A stretch of DNA of 64,000 nt from NCBI RefSeq assembly GCF_000003815.2, contig NC_049987.1, forward strand, positions 21,648,187 to 21,712,186. Reading direction: 5' to 3'. Each line of letters begins with the position of its first letter. Positions within the stretch are counted from its first letter, which is position 1. A program made the position numbers and the translations under genes. Origin of the DNA: Branchiostoma floridae. Lineage: Eukaryota > Chordata > Leptocardii > Amphioxiformes > Branchiostomatidae. Below, piece by piece: positions 34,701-41,432 of the stretch. Below the pieces are notes generated by a model that was not told the DNA's origin, ran no database searches, and saw only the letters and a program-made list of their open reading frames with translations.

Positions 34701-37323
34701 TAAACTCAAGAAGATGAAGCCTCTACATGCACTGTACGCACAATTTGTGTCCTAGTCTGATGTTCTTATCCCCTCTACCCTCAGCTCCTAGAAAGTAAAC
34801 ACAAGAAGATGAAGTCCCTGCAGTCCCAGCACCAGTCGGAGCTGGAGAGACTAGAGGAGCGGATCTCTCAGGAGGAGGGCGTGGTCACGGCGCTCAGGGA
34901 GGAGATACGCGGCAAGGACGAGGCCACGCGGAAACTCAGGGACTCCATGAAAGAGGTACGGTACTGATGCTATTAAGAGACACGGCAGTCACCCTGGTAG
35001 CAAGTTACAGCCTGTTGAAAAATGTCATGGGCCCTTTTTAAGAAACACTTGTACAAAAAGAAAAAAAAATCTGTGGTCCAGTGTCCTGCTGCAAAACAGG
35101 ATAATTTTGCTGCCAATCTCGTACAAACATCCAATAATCAACTTTGTGTCGTACTTTCCAGTAGCAGACTTTATTTAAATCTGTTTTCTGGTTTATGTAT
35201 TAGAAATAGGACTTGTTAAAGGAGACACTTTCTTATGTTGCCCTGTTCCTGTCTGTTCGTAGTTCTATTTTCTAGTTGGCATCTCAGATCACAGGTAAAG
35301 TTGCCCTGTCCATGTCTGTTTGTCATGCTATTTTCCTGCTATTGATGTCTGTTTGTCATACTATTTTCCAGGCAGCCTCTCAGGACTAAGGCTTTTAGTG
35401 TCTTCCTGTTCATGTCTGTTCATCATACTTTTCCCCCTCTTGTTTATGTCTGTTTGTTGTGCTATTTTCCTCTTGTTCATGTCTGGTTCTTGTGCTATTT
35501 TCCAACTAGCGTCTCAGAATCAGGACCTGTTGGAACATACGCTAGAGTCGTCCTATTCATGTCTGTCTGTCTGTCGTACTATTTTCGTCCTGTTTATGTC
35601 TGTGTGTCGTACCATTTCCCAGCTAGCGTCTCAGAACCAGGACCTGTTTGAGTTGTCCTGTTCATGTCTGTTTGTGGTACTATTTTCCTCCTGTTCATAT
35701 CTGCTTATCGTACCATTTCCCAGCTTGCATCTCAGAACCAGGATCTGTTGGAACAGATGCTAGAGTCGTCCTATTCATGTCTGTTTGTCGTACTATTTTC
35801 GTCCTGTTTATGTCTGTGTGTCGTACCATTTCCCAGCTAGCGTCTCAGAACCAGGACCTGTTTGAGTTGTCCTGTTCATGTCTGTTTGTGGTACTATTTT
35901 CCTCCTGTTCATATCTGCTTATCGTACCATTTCCCAGCTTGCATCTCAGAACCAGGATCTGTTGGAACAGATGCTAGAGTCGTCCTATTCATGTCTGTTT
36001 GTCGTACTATTTTCGTCCTGTTTATGTCTGTGTGTCGTACCATTTCCCAGCTAGCGTCTCAGAACCAGGACCTGTTAAAGTCATCCTGTTCATGTCTGGT
36101 TGTGATACTATTTTCCCCATATTCATATCTGCATATCGTACCATTTCCCAGTTGGCATCTCAGAACCAGGACTTGTTGGAGCAGACGCTGACCCTGCAGG
36201 AGCAGCTACAGGAGCTCCAGCGCCTGAACTCTGCCGAGAACACCAAGCTGTCTCAGCGGCTGTACCGGGAGCTGGGCGTGTGTCAGTCGGAGCTGCAGGC
36301 CCTGGTGCAGGTTCTCATGCAGCGCGCAGAGGGAAAGGAGCCCAACATGTCCATACTGCTGGGGCTGAAAGGTGGGGAGACTTTCTATATCTATAGATGT
36401 GTGATGTGTTAGTCTGGGGGATCGGTGTGTGTCAGTCGGAGCTGCAGGCGCTAGTGCAGGTTCTCATGCAGCGCGCTGAGGGGAAGGAACCCAACATGTC
36501 CATACTGCTGGGGCTGAAAGGTGGGGAGACTTTCTATATCTATCCAAGGACATTATCACGTCCTTGATCTATCAATGTGTGATGTGCTAGTCAGGGGGGT
36601 CAGCAGGGACCCAACATGTCCATACTGCTGGGGCTCAAAGGTGGGGAGGCTTTCTATATAATGTGTTGTGTTAGTCATTGGGTTTGTCAGGAACCCAACA
36701 TGTCCATACTACTGGGGCTGAAAGGTGGGGAAACAGTTAACATCTACGTGTATAATGATACTGTACATGTGTATGTGTATGTAGCAATATGATGGAAATG
36801 TGCTAGTGGTTTTGATTCCTATCCTACTGAGGCTAAAAGTTTTGGGAAACCTCTAAAAATAGGTGCTTATGTAGCAATGATACAGTAATTGATATGTAGT
36901 GATATGAGGTAGGATGGTTTGGCAGGAACCCAACAAGTTATTTTACTTAGCCAGAAAGTGCACCATGGAAAACAGAATTTATCTGAAGGAACCATTGGCT
37001 TTAGCATGGTGAGTTTTTCAATGAACAACAATTGTGATAAATCCTTAAATATAGGACAAACAGGTTGGAAGGACTGTAACCTGTCTCTGTCAATGTAAAC
37101 ATGAGAAACAATGAGTGTTTAAAGTTTTTTGTAATGCCTTTCCTTGTCCTGTTCCTCAGAACCCTCAACCCCACCTGACGATGAGCAGCAGGGGCAGAAC
37201 GGGCACAACCTGAAGACGAAGCTGGCACAGATCCGAGAACTGAGGAAGGAGGTGGATCATCTCCGCTCACTCATCTCCAACAAGTACGCCGAGGACATGG
37301 GCGACAACTGCATCATGCAGTAA
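3088..37323 (+). CDS. CEP85L: CEP85/CEP85L-family centrosomal coiled-coil protein (whole spliced CDS, distal-start isoform)
   Basis: Spliced from 3088-3133, 3994-4047, 4677-4778, 11818-12557, 13488-13589, 15306-15439, 22783-22897, 30094-30188, 30318-30408, 32712-32864, 33207-33302, 33710-33768, 33928-34060, 34785-34955, 36152-36371 and 37160-37323. The total is 2475 nt, 825 codons with stop, and all phases agree. In vertebrates the family sits at centrosomes: CEP85 binds STIL and supports PLK4-driven centriole duplication and restrains NEK2, and CEP85L is pericentriolar and needed for neuronal migration. Family landmarks seen here are IPTAHVTP (about residue 71), a Ser/Pro/Gln-rich low-complexity half, [10 protein letters not shown] before the coiled coil, [24 protein letters not shown] and the C-terminal [12 protein letters not shown]. 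From about residue 370 it is heptad-rich coiled coil. Human CEP85 is 762 aa. The single gene probably predates the CEP85/CEP85L split. The family is near certain; exact 5' exons are less so. Confidence 0.9.
3585..3955. mobile_element. Non-autonomous DNA transposon, TIR CAGGGCTCGAAAT
   Basis: A perfect 13-bp terminal inverted repeat (CAGGGCTCGAAAT / ATTTCGAGCCCTG) bounds 371 bp rich in GGTGCACC motifs, flanked by a possible TACAC duplication (3580-3584 and 3956-3960). No transposase. A hAT-like origin is possible from the CAGGG start but the short target duplication argues against certainty. Confidence 0.75.
3994..4047 (+). CDS. CEP85-type exon 2 ([18 protein letters not shown])
   Basis: Acceptor TTGTCTTGTTCCAG and donor AAAG|GTGTGT, phase 1 in and phase 1 out. 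The peptide EYQTVHNDF resembles the EWQTP segment near the start of vertebrate CEP85, which supports a real exon. A second possible donor at CCCAG|GTCGGG would break the phase. Confidence 0.6.
4455..4655. mobile_element. Hairpin MITE, ACATTGAAAC family
   Basis: Inverted arms at about 4489-4530 and 4612-4655 enclose a loop with GACATCTTCCTCAGAG...TTGAAACATCAGCAGG. Related hairpins occur at 24386-24600, 30985-31155 and 37980-38245. Confidence 0.7.
4677..4778 (+). CDS. CEP85-type exon 3, with two in-phase donors
   Basis: Acceptor TATCCCTAG. Donors at CCTG|GTAAGA (exon end 4721) and GATG|GTGGGT (4778) are both phase 1, so the two forms differ by 19 codons rich in Ser, Arg and Pro ([12 protein letters not shown]). 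Either form splices in frame to 11818. Vertebrate relatives have a similar Arg/Ser-rich patch before IPTAHV. The GTAAGA donor is the better match. Confidence 0.55.
4871..4889 (+). repeat. Poly(C) tract
   Basis: Nineteen consecutive C residues, a likely indel-prone site. Confidence 0.95.
4893..5268. repeat. Interspersed repeat with AGCTCCTG hairpin end
   Basis: It begins with a small hairpin (TTAGCTCCTG...CAGGAGCTAA) and ends TTACCTGGATGTCTAACC...ACATCGACGTA. A related inverted copy lies at 9128-9457 and a fragment near 57870-57925. No coding capacity is seen. Confidence 0.7.
7311..7790 (+). repeat. Diverged tandem duplication, three units
   Basis: Blocks such as TTTTGTACTATGAAATATTA, TTGGCATTACACTTA and ATATGGAAC...TAGAT recur in order, starting near 7315, 7408 and 7600. 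The two longer units share an ATACAACATTGGG end. Confidence 0.65.
9128..9457. repeat. Inverted copy of the AGCTCCTG repeat
   Basis: Reverse-complement relative of 4893-5268: it starts TACGTCGATGAAGGTTAGAC and ends CAGGAGCTAA. An internal stretch reads GTCAGACGTTTC. Confidence 0.7.
10465..10694 (+). repeat. Tandemly duplicated leader/promoter unit of the proximal first exon
   Basis: Two diverged copies of a unit of about 115-120 bp (about 10465-10576 and 10577-10694) share a CGGG(C)GAGT start, an ACTTCGAC block, TTTGTCT and TGGGAGGATT (10541 and 10661). The second copy runs straight into the ATG at 10695. Duplicated 5' leader or core promoter is the likeliest reading. Confidence 0.5.
10695..10884 (+). 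CDS. CEP85-type alternative first coding exon (proximal start)
   Basis: ATG at 10695 opens 63 codons ([20 protein letters not shown] and onward) and ends in phase 1 at GAAG|GTATTG, the same phase as the distal exons. It therefore joins 11818 in frame and would give an 820-aa protein. No good acceptor sits directly before it, so it is read as a first exon with its own promoter. The peptide is not one I recognise in vertebrate members. Confidence 0.55.
11818..12557 (+). CDS. CEP85-type large exon, Ser/Pro/Gln-rich N-terminal half
   Basis: Acceptor TTTTTCCCCAG, donor TTCAAG|GTCAGT, phase 1 in and phase 0 out, 246 full codons. It starts with [15 protein letters not shown], the best N-terminal signature of the family, and carries [18 protein letters not shown], which parallels a second conserved patch of vertebrate CEP85. 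The rest is low complexity and probably disordered. Confidence 0.92.
13488..13589 (+). CDS. CEP85-type exon, Gln-rich helix
   Basis: Acceptor TTTTTAG, donor CAGCAG|GTGAGC, phase 0 on both sides, 34 codons. The peptide ([20 protein letters not shown] and onward) is a Gln/Leu-rich helix matching the start of the coiled coil in relatives. The 3' end and donor are copied once more in the next intron. Confidence 0.85.
13751..13839 (+). repeat. Partial copy of the 13488 exon end with its donor
   Basis: The stretch repeats the last 45 or so bases of the exon, including the CAG run and GTGAGCAGGGG donor context, with several mismatches, followed by matching intron sequence. Related intron sequence recurs at about 15040-15160. 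Confidence 0.7.
14073..14642. mobile_element. Long-arm foldback element, TIR CTAGCCTGG, 7-bp target duplication
   Basis: CTAGCCTGGAATCCAGCC and its reverse complement bound 570 bp. The arms (about 180 bp each, to about 14250 and from about 14475) are imperfect inverted copies. The flanks carry AAATTTG on both sides (14066-14072, 14643-14649). No transposase frame. It belongs to a wider group in this window with CTAGCCTGG ends. Confidence 0.82.
15306..15439 (+). CDS. CEP85-type exon ([17 protein letters not shown])
   Basis: Acceptor GACTGTTTTCCAG, donor TACAA|GTAGGT, phase 0 in and phase 2 out. [20 protein letters not shown] matches the conserved block of CEP85L just before the QKQQ coiled coil. 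The one-nucleotide start of the 22783 exon completes the Lys codon. Confidence 0.9.
15860..16470 (+). repeat. Tandem duplication of about 380 bp
   Basis: TAGAATTGGACCCAACTTTT occurs at 15914 and 16312, and flanking blocks (ACATTCRAACAG, TTACAGTTRTGACAC, CAAACAGCAA...CCTTACCT) repeat in the same order. Confidence 0.7.
16528..16821 (-). mobile_element. tRNA-derived SINE with 11-bp target duplication
   Basis: On the minus strand the head (16807 down to 16738) reads as tRNA-like, with box A TGGCCGAGTGGGTAGAG and a degenerate box B around GTGAATTCGACCC, followed by a unique body and a T-rich tail. The direct repeat TATGTCACTAT flanks it at 16517-16527 and 16822-16832. The missing cloverleaf 3' half shows it is not a tRNA gene. 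Confidence 0.88.
16833..22554. other. Intron of the CEP85-type gene
   Basis: No exon supported. There are GC-richer islands near 18.0-18.07, 19.84-19.99, 21.1-21.2 and 22.06-22.2 kb, and two relatives of the GACCACCT repeat (20275-20460; also 23040-23160 beyond this stretch). The islands could be regulatory; no motif decides this. Confidence 0.4.
22555..22665 (+). repeat. Short tandem repeat, GGGAGACTGTTTGAAGGA unit
   Basis: About four copies of a 19-25 bp unit built on GGGAGACTGTTTGAAGGAG lie just upstream of the possible internal start codon at 22700. Confidence 0.8.
22700..22897 (+). CDS. Possible internal first exon giving a short CEP85 isoform
   Basis: The frame of the 22783 exon extends upstream without a stop to ATG at 22700, adding 28 residues (starting [18 protein letters not shown]). 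Used with the downstream exons it would give 459 aa containing only the coiled-coil half. A CCAAT box in GACCAATGG (22091-22099) and GC-rich sequence at 22.08-22.20 kb lie upstream. Chance openness of a short intron end is the alternative. Confidence 0.35.
22783..22897 (+). CDS. CEP85-type exon ([20 protein letters not shown])
   Basis: Acceptor GAATATTTCAG at 22772-22782, donor CTACAG|GTCAGT, phase 2 in and phase 0 out. After the shared Lys it reads QKQQLAQFQ and onward, matching the conserved helix that follows the KIKD block in relatives. The reading frame stays open upstream to an ATG at 22700 (see next entry). Confidence 0.85.
24386..24600. mobile_element. Hairpin MITE, ATCGAAACGTAAGC family
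   Basis: Arms at about 24418-24480 and 24541-24599 are inverted copies (TACACAACCAGCAGG...TACATTGCTTACG). The loop contains GAAGCTCTGACGAAGGTGTC. Confidence 0.78.
26399..26498 (+). repeat. (GT)n microsatellite
   Basis: About 100 bases of interrupted GT repeat. The long Thr/His-type frames over it are artefacts. Confidence 0.95.
27168..28010 (+). repeat. Tandem array of about 215-bp units, interrupted by a transposon
   Basis: Two full units (about 27566-27786 and 27787-28010) share TTTGGGATCCCTGTCAACTG, AACAACA-TTCAGCCAG and GAATATGTTTGAGAAT. A partial first unit (27168-27233) is cut by the element at 27234-27565. Confidence 0.82.
27234..27565. mobile_element. Second element with TIR CAGGGCTCGAAAT
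   Basis: It begins CAGGGCTCGAAATA and ends TATTTCAAGCCCTG (one mismatch), with ACCTGCACC motifs inside. It interrupts the first unit of a tandem repeat (27168-28010), so it inserted after that array formed. Confidence 0.65.
28595..28824 (+). repeat. (CA)n microsatellite
   Basis: About 230 bases of CA repeat with CTCT, CAGA and CAAA interruptions. Open frames of Cys/Val or Thr/His over it are not genes. Confidence 0.97.
29383..29460. mobile_element. Short MITE with CCTGGATACCAGA ends
   Basis: AACCTGGATACCAGA at the left and TCTGGTATCCAGGCTAG at the right form a 13-bp inverted repeat around about 50 bases of AT-rich loop. The CTAGCCTGG end relates it to 14073-14642. Confidence 0.6.
29715..29930. 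mobile_element. MITE with TIR TACTGTAAAT
   Basis: TACTGTAAAT and ATTTACAGTA bound 216 bp built of repeated GCGGT, CCGCGAA and TTAAAT blocks in both orientations. A fragment (TTGCGGTTTTCGCGGT) also occurs at about 14867. Confidence 0.75.
30094..30188 (+). CDS. CEP85-type exon ([20 protein letters not shown])
   Basis: Acceptor TTTTTGCTCCCTCAG, donor CTGGG|GTAAGT, phase 0 in and phase 2 out. It is a Glu/Lys/Leu-rich heptad helix matching the L-x-ENxxLxAQ block of the family. Confidence 0.88.
30318..30408 (+). CDS. CEP85-type exon ([20 protein letters not shown])
   Basis: Acceptor CTGTCCCCAG, donor AGCAAG|GTAGGT, phase 2 in and phase 0 out, 30 codons of coiled coil. The intron before it is only 129 bp. 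Confidence 0.87.
30985..31155. mobile_element. Hairpin MITE of the GAAGCTCTGAGGAAGATGTC family
   Basis: It starts TTTCAGCAGGTTGGTAGAATAT and carries AGAAGCTCTGAGGAAGATGT and GGCATCAAAGCGTCAG, matching 4455-4655 and 37980-38245 block by block. Confidence 0.65.
31439..32343. mobile_element. 905-bp non-autonomous transposon, TIR CAGTCAAA(T/C)CTG, TA target site
   Basis: CAGTCAAATCTGT...TAGCGGCCAC at the left mirrors GTGGCCGCTAAT...ACAGGTTTGACTG at the right, flanked by TA on both sides. Subterminal GTGGCCACTAT motifs repeat in both halves. The CAGT start and TA duplication suggest the Tc1/mariner-pogo superfamily. No transposase frame is present. Confidence 0.8.
32712..32864 (+). CDS. CEP85-type exon with [10 protein letters not shown] signature
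   Basis: Acceptor TTCTCCTTCTCCCTTAG, phase 0, 51 codons ending KKRADQ. It holds [10 protein letters not shown], the most diagnostic coiled-coil motif of CEP85 and CEP85L. No GT donor fits; the exon is followed directly by ATATCCTTTT, the U12-type AT-AC donor consensus. Confidence 0.92.
32865..33206 (+). other. U12-type AT-AC intron
   Basis: The intron begins ATATCCTTTT (exact minor-class AT-AC donor). It carries the branch motif TCCTTAAC at 33187-33194 and ends CCCCAC about 13 nt past the branch A. The splice keeps the frame ([12 protein letters not shown]). An AG acceptor six bases further on (CTCCAG|ACC) would also keep frame and drop two residues. Confidence 0.88.
33207..33302 (+). CDS. 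CEP85-type exon after the AT-AC intron
   Basis: It starts CTCCAG (LQ) after an AC acceptor and ends AAG|GTAGGA, phase 0 on both sides. The peptide [20 protein letters not shown] continues the heptads and aligns with the segment after the DLPT motif in relatives. Confidence 0.87.
33710..33768 (+). CDS. CEP85-type short exon ([19 protein letters not shown])
   Basis: Acceptor CTTCCCTTCCCAG, donor ACCAG|GTAGGT, phase 0 in and phase 2 out. It resembles the KEKELVTTVQSLQQ region of CEP85L. Confidence 0.88.
33928..34060 (+). CDS. CEP85-type exon ([20 protein letters not shown])
   Basis: Acceptor CCACCCTGCTGCAG, donor AAAAAG|GTATGT, phase 2 in and phase 0 out. It carries highly charged coiled coil with [13 protein letters not shown]. 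This segment and the next correspond roughly to the region for which STIL binding is known in human CEP85. Confidence 0.88.
34385..34735 (+). repeat. Tandem decoy copies of the 34785 exon start
   Basis: Four degenerate copies of the intron end plus exon start (core TAGAAAGTAAAC...AAGATGAAG) begin near 34389, 34471, 34586 and 34692, spaced about 80-115 bp, and lead to the true exon at 34785. The last two keep a CAG acceptor and nearly intact first codons. Confidence 0.8.
34785..34955 (+). CDS. CEP85-type exon ([20 protein letters not shown])
   Basis: Acceptor CCCTCTACCCTCAG, donor GAAAGAG|GTACGG, phase 0 on both sides, 57 codons. The helix includes [18 protein letters not shown], aligning with the QEEGTSQALREE block of vertebrate CEP85. 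This copy, and not the upstream decoys, has a complete exon and a donor. Confidence 0.9.
35274..36151 (+). repeat. Tandem array of decoy 3' splice sites and exon starts
   Basis: The acceptor and first 8-10 codons of the 36152 exon (ACCATTTCCCAG then CTAGCGTCTCAGAACCAGG) recur at 35623, 35724, 35837, 35938 and 36051, with degraded copies near 35276, 35372 and 35508. Spacing alternates 101 and 113 bp, forming a 214-bp higher-order unit that is nearly identical between 35648-35861 and 35862-36075. Only the last copy has a complete exon and a donor. Confidence 0.9.
36152..36371 (+). CDS. CEP85-type exon with [14 protein letters not shown]
   Basis: Acceptor ACCATTTCCCAG, donor GAAAG|GTGGGG, phase 0 in and phase 1 out, 73 codons. 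It begins [19 protein letters not shown] (vertebrate: VQNQDLIEKNLTLQE) and ends [16 protein letters not shown], matching RAQGKEPNLSLLLG of CEP85L. Both edges are copied in the flanking introns. Confidence 0.93.
36427..36740 (+). repeat. Tandem copies of the 36152 exon end with donor
   Basis: After the true donor, the exon end recurs at 36427-36525 (about 98 bases, few mismatches), 36607-36645 and 36690-36726, each followed by the GTGGGG donor context and, for the first two, TTTCTATAT. Weaker remnants lie near 36825-36850 and 36925. Confidence 0.88.
37160..37323 (+). CDS. CEP85-type terminal exon
   Basis: Acceptor TTGTCCTGTTCCTCAG, phase 1 in, stop TAA at 37321-37323. The peptide ends [17 protein letters not shown], very close to the vertebrate YAQDMGDNC-x-TQ terminus, which fixes the family and the end of the gene. 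Confidence 0.95.
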
Positions 37324-37979
37324 CCTGCCCACCCCTGCTGCAAAAGTAGTATCTCCCGATTTCTCCCCTCGCAACAGTGTTAATATGTTTGGAATGGTCC
37401 ACCTCCAGGACAGAGAGGGGCTCAACTTTGAGGGGAAAAATTAAATCACTGTCATGTTGTATAACTTTCCTATTTATGGTAACCAGAAATTTGTAATGTA
37501 CTTGTTTATCTTTCGCACATATCATTTTGGTCAACACTGTGATTCGAAGAGTCCCTGAAGATCTTGTGTTGAAACCACCCTAGGCCTCTGTCAGATTAGA
37601 TTTACTTGTACTTAGATATCATGCAGGTAGAATTTGCACACTAAAGGTTTCTTTGTCGTCAGTTTACAATGTATTATCATGAGAAGATGCACTGATAAGT
37701 AGGTACGTTACTATTCTAAATGGCAGCTATTAGGAATGTTGAGTTCAATGTACAATTGTACAATGTTAATATGTGTAAATGTGTACAATGTAATGTTTAA
37801 TATACATTTGTACTACTTGTTAAGACAGCATTTTGGCACCAAATTATACTTATCACATTCATTATTTATTAGTCAGTAGGTTAATGATTTAATGTTAATT
37901 TTGGCAGGACCATACAAGAGTAATTTGTAAGTTTTGCTAGGGAATTAAATGAGGACAGAAATACCATCATTCTCATAAG

Positions 37980-38245
37980 ATTGTTCGCACAGATTATAGG
38001 GGTTTTCTTTTGCATCACCTGCTGATGTTTTGATGCCTGTCAGACATCGTCCTCAGAGCTTCTGACTGGACTGCTGCTTCGCACTGCTGTATATGCAGCC
38101 TATGCCTATATAGGTGGGGCAGTCCTCCAGTCAGAAGCTCTGAGGAAGACATCTTCCAGGCATCCCAACATAAGCAGATGAGAGATTTTACTAGTTGTGC
38201 AAAAGAAAGCTCCAATAGCATAGTATGTTCTACCAATTTTTGGAA
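37980..38245. mobile_element. Hairpin MITE inside the CEP85 3' UTR
   Basis: The arms carry TTTTGATGCCTGTCAGACAT and CAGTCAGAAGCTCTGAGGAAG around a loop, with TTTTGCATCACCTGCTGATG facing CATAAGCAGATGAGAG...TGTGCAAAAG. In the mature mRNA it would form a long hairpin. Confidence 0.72.
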
Positions 38246-39113
38246 GCAATAGCCTCATGTTTGTAACTATTTTGTACATCAAATCAACAGATTAACCTCT
38301 ACCCAAACAATAGCTGTTAAGCCCTGTTCTAACTAAGGGGGCCTACATGGGTAAAATCTGTGTTGATTCCAGCCTGGTAAAGGTTAGATGTCCATTGATT
38401 GAAATTTTTTCATGGGTAGATAAATGATTCTAAAGACATTGCTATTTTATTTGTAAGAGAAAACATGCTGATACAAACTCAAAAGATGTGATAGTTAAGA
38501 GACAAAAGATCAGAATGTGAAGTTACAGGTTCATTCTGCGTTTATTCAGAGCAGACAGACCTTTGTATTCTTGACTACATGTATGACAAAGTCTCCAGGA
38601 TTAGGTCCATAAACGTCAATAGAATCAGCAATGGCAGGCCAGTAAAAATCATGTGGATTTCTGAGGGAATTGTTCCGTGTCTGTCAAAAATTTAACTCAG
38701 GCCACTGCATCAGTTAGTTAGACAATAACATGGCTGGACCACTAATAACTGATTAAGCACTCATTGCTTGCACCTCTTTCCATAGTTTTTCTTGTTAGAA
38801 TTTCCACTGTGATGTTGATATATGTAAAGACTTGTGCTGGCTATTATACAGCTTTCTTCAAGAACCACTTTTGTAAATATCAGGTGAAAAATCACTTTCT
38901 TGTAACTAAACTATCTCTAAATGCACATGCTGCTATTTCCACCTCTACTGCACAGTAACTGTCAATAGTTAGAGCATTAAAGAATGGTGAAAAGTTGATC
39001 GACAATTGAAGAAATGTACATGTCTCTAGTCATTGTTATCTGTAATATTTTGTGTTTTTTCAGCCACTTTGATGCTGAATGTGAACTTGTGATTCAATGT
39101 TAATTTATTGCTC

Positions 39114-39119
39114 AATAAA
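39114..39119 (+). terminator. Poly(A) signal AATAAA for the CEP85-type gene
   Basis: AATAAA followed within about 20 bases by a GT/T-rich stretch (GTGTCTTGCTTTTCTTTGTGG), the usual arrangement of a vertebrate-type cleavage site. It is the first strong signal with such a downstream element after the stop codon. Confidence 0.7.
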
Positions 39120-39140
39120 AGACTTTCATTCAGTGTCTTG

Positions 39141-41432
39141 CTTTTCTTTGTGGAAACCATAGATAGTTTTTTGTCTAAACATTGTTACACAACACATTCA
39201 GTTTTGTTTTCATTAACATTTTAGATGTTACTATATGCAGTTGTACATGTGAAAGTCGCTACACTTTTACAACGAGTCCTAGTAAACACTCAGTATTTTA
39301 TACTGTTGATTCGCTCAGATTGATATTTTTCTGGAGAACTTCACTCCTAAAATGAACAAACTCAAGCAGACATGCGCAAAATATTTGTACTTATTTGTTA
39401 CACAGTCTATCCATGACATCTAGCAGATTACAGTGGTAGTGCAGAAGAGTCCATTGGCAATTTACATTGGCTATGGAAGATTGCCATCTAGCGCGGCTTC
39501 GGTAGATATTTCTCGTATGACCAAAACACAGTAACTGTACTGCTGCCTTATTAGAGACATGGAAATAGCATTGATTTGCTATAGGACAGTACATGCCAAG
39601 TTGTCAGGCATTTTGGGGGTGTGAATTTGCCCACTCTGTGCGCTAACAGTAGTTTTATTATGTTAAGCTCCAGTGCTAAGTAATGCACTTTTTATATACT
39701 TAAAGTTAAACATACCTTTAAACATGAGCCTTCCTCTTGTAACCTCCAACTATTTTTTTCCAGCTTATTTATATCAATTGTTTCAATGCGTTGTGTGCGT
39801 CAGTACTGTATGTTAGCAGTAAATGCCATAAATATAAAATTGACTTTATCACTAGTTAAAACCTTACAGGAAAGTAAACAAAGTGCAGATTCTATATTCC
39901 AGATAATCAGTTCCAAGTATCCATACTGTGTTGTCCTTTGACTTGGCACACCTAGAATAAGACTTGTAGTTTATTTGGACTCTCAATTTCAGTCAGTGAC
40001 CATAAAACATGTAATGTATCCAGCACTAAGGCCTCCGTTCACTTGACGGCGACCGCACAACGACCAAAATTGGATTTGTGTTAATCTTAGTTTCATTATT
40101 GGAATTTGACGTAAGATGTAAACGTATTAAAAGATTTAAGCGACAACAAAACACACAAAACGTAAAAAGCGTGGTTTTTTTAAAAAACACTGGCGACGTG
40201 AGAATTAGTAAGAAGGGAATGGCGGAACGGTTTGGACTTATTCGTTGAAGTAGGTATTGAAAGGTCTTAACTGAAGCTGGTAGTTGGACTAGTTACAGCA
40301 CAACTGAGGTTAAAAGTGATGTAGTCTAAATTTGCTAGTTATCATTAGAAATCATGGCTGAAAGTGGAAGTAATCATCACGATATTTTAACTGCGATGAA
40401 AAATGTCTGTACTTTGTTCTATGTACGTCATGCAAGTTGCAATGTGAGGTCAAATTACACGCTGTGCAACTCCTGCTACGGGCGAGCTGCATGGCCGAAA
40501 GAGGGTACCAGTCGTCATTACGTACATAAACTACAAGTAAATCCGCCACTGTTGAATCATATACACTGTTGAAACACCTACAAATGAAACATGTCACAAC
40601 AGAGTCTATGTCCTCGTTATTGGCTGGAGCGCACAAAAAATGTTTGTCTCATCTAATTGTTTCATTGAATATGCAAATAATACTGTAATTTGCTACCATA
40701 ATCTATTTTGTATGGTGGTCCTCTTAACCAAAAATGCATTTATCGTATGTGTAGATGTCCAAGTTTCGCAAAATTCCATAGTTACATCCTATTATAAATC
40801 AGGCAAATAACTTGCACAGTTACATACTTGGTGCATCGTCGTGTACATCAATAACTAACTTACACATGTGAATTAGATAATCCCCACCATTAACCACTAT
40901 GGAATTATGGCATTGTCACATTGATTATGCAAATTAGACTCTTATTTTTATATTTAGCATACGTTAATGCTGCACCTGCCATGAATTATCTATTTTACGT
41001 GCATAAAAACCCTATTATGGAAAACACTAGAAACACATGTGTCCTCATCAATTATGTAAATTAAGTCATCATTAACATAAAAAGCATGCCATATCTGTCG
41101 TACAGCTCTGTCTAAACTACATGTTGTACCTGTATACTAGATATGAAGGAAAGTCGTCTTTTCTTTGTTTAGCTATCCTCTGAAATAGCACACAGTTTTT
41201 CCTGCAAGTTCTACGGCTGTCTGCGTGCTCCAAAATCACTCCGATTCCCTACGAGTTCATACGGAGGCGGTCCTTACCACTTACGGATCCCAAAATATTG
41301 CATACGTTTTGGCACGTAGACAGCACGTATTTGCACGTACGGCGGGTTGTGCCCTTAGCTTTACGTCACAAGCCACCAAGCATATCCAGGTCAAAAGATA
41401 ATACAAAAACGGAATTACTACGGAGATGGTAC
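39141..41432. other. Spacer between the CEP85-type and lectin genes
   Basis: AT-rich, without supported genes. A 72-codon frame at 40354-40572 starts with an acceptable ATG context and ends near CTACAAGTAAAT, but I recognise nothing in it. No poly(A) signal for the lectin gene was identified with confidence. Confidence 0.4.

Larger units (their letters stand above)
37324..39140 (+). other. 3' untranslated region of the CEP85-type gene
   Basis: About 1.8 kb, AT-rich, with no coding features. It includes a hairpin transposon at about 37980-38245 and ends shortly after the AATAAA at 39114-39119. The true cleavage site is inferred. Confidence 0.7.

Noticed and set aside
35320-36191. Cys/Ser/Phe-rich repeat protein or CRISPR-like array
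   Set aside because: The repeats are decoy copies of an exon start plus intron. They have no spacers, and the genome is eukaryotic.
40354-40572. 72-codon frame starting MAESGSNHHD
   Set aside because: The start context is acceptable, but no domain, partner exon or poly(A) signal could be supported.
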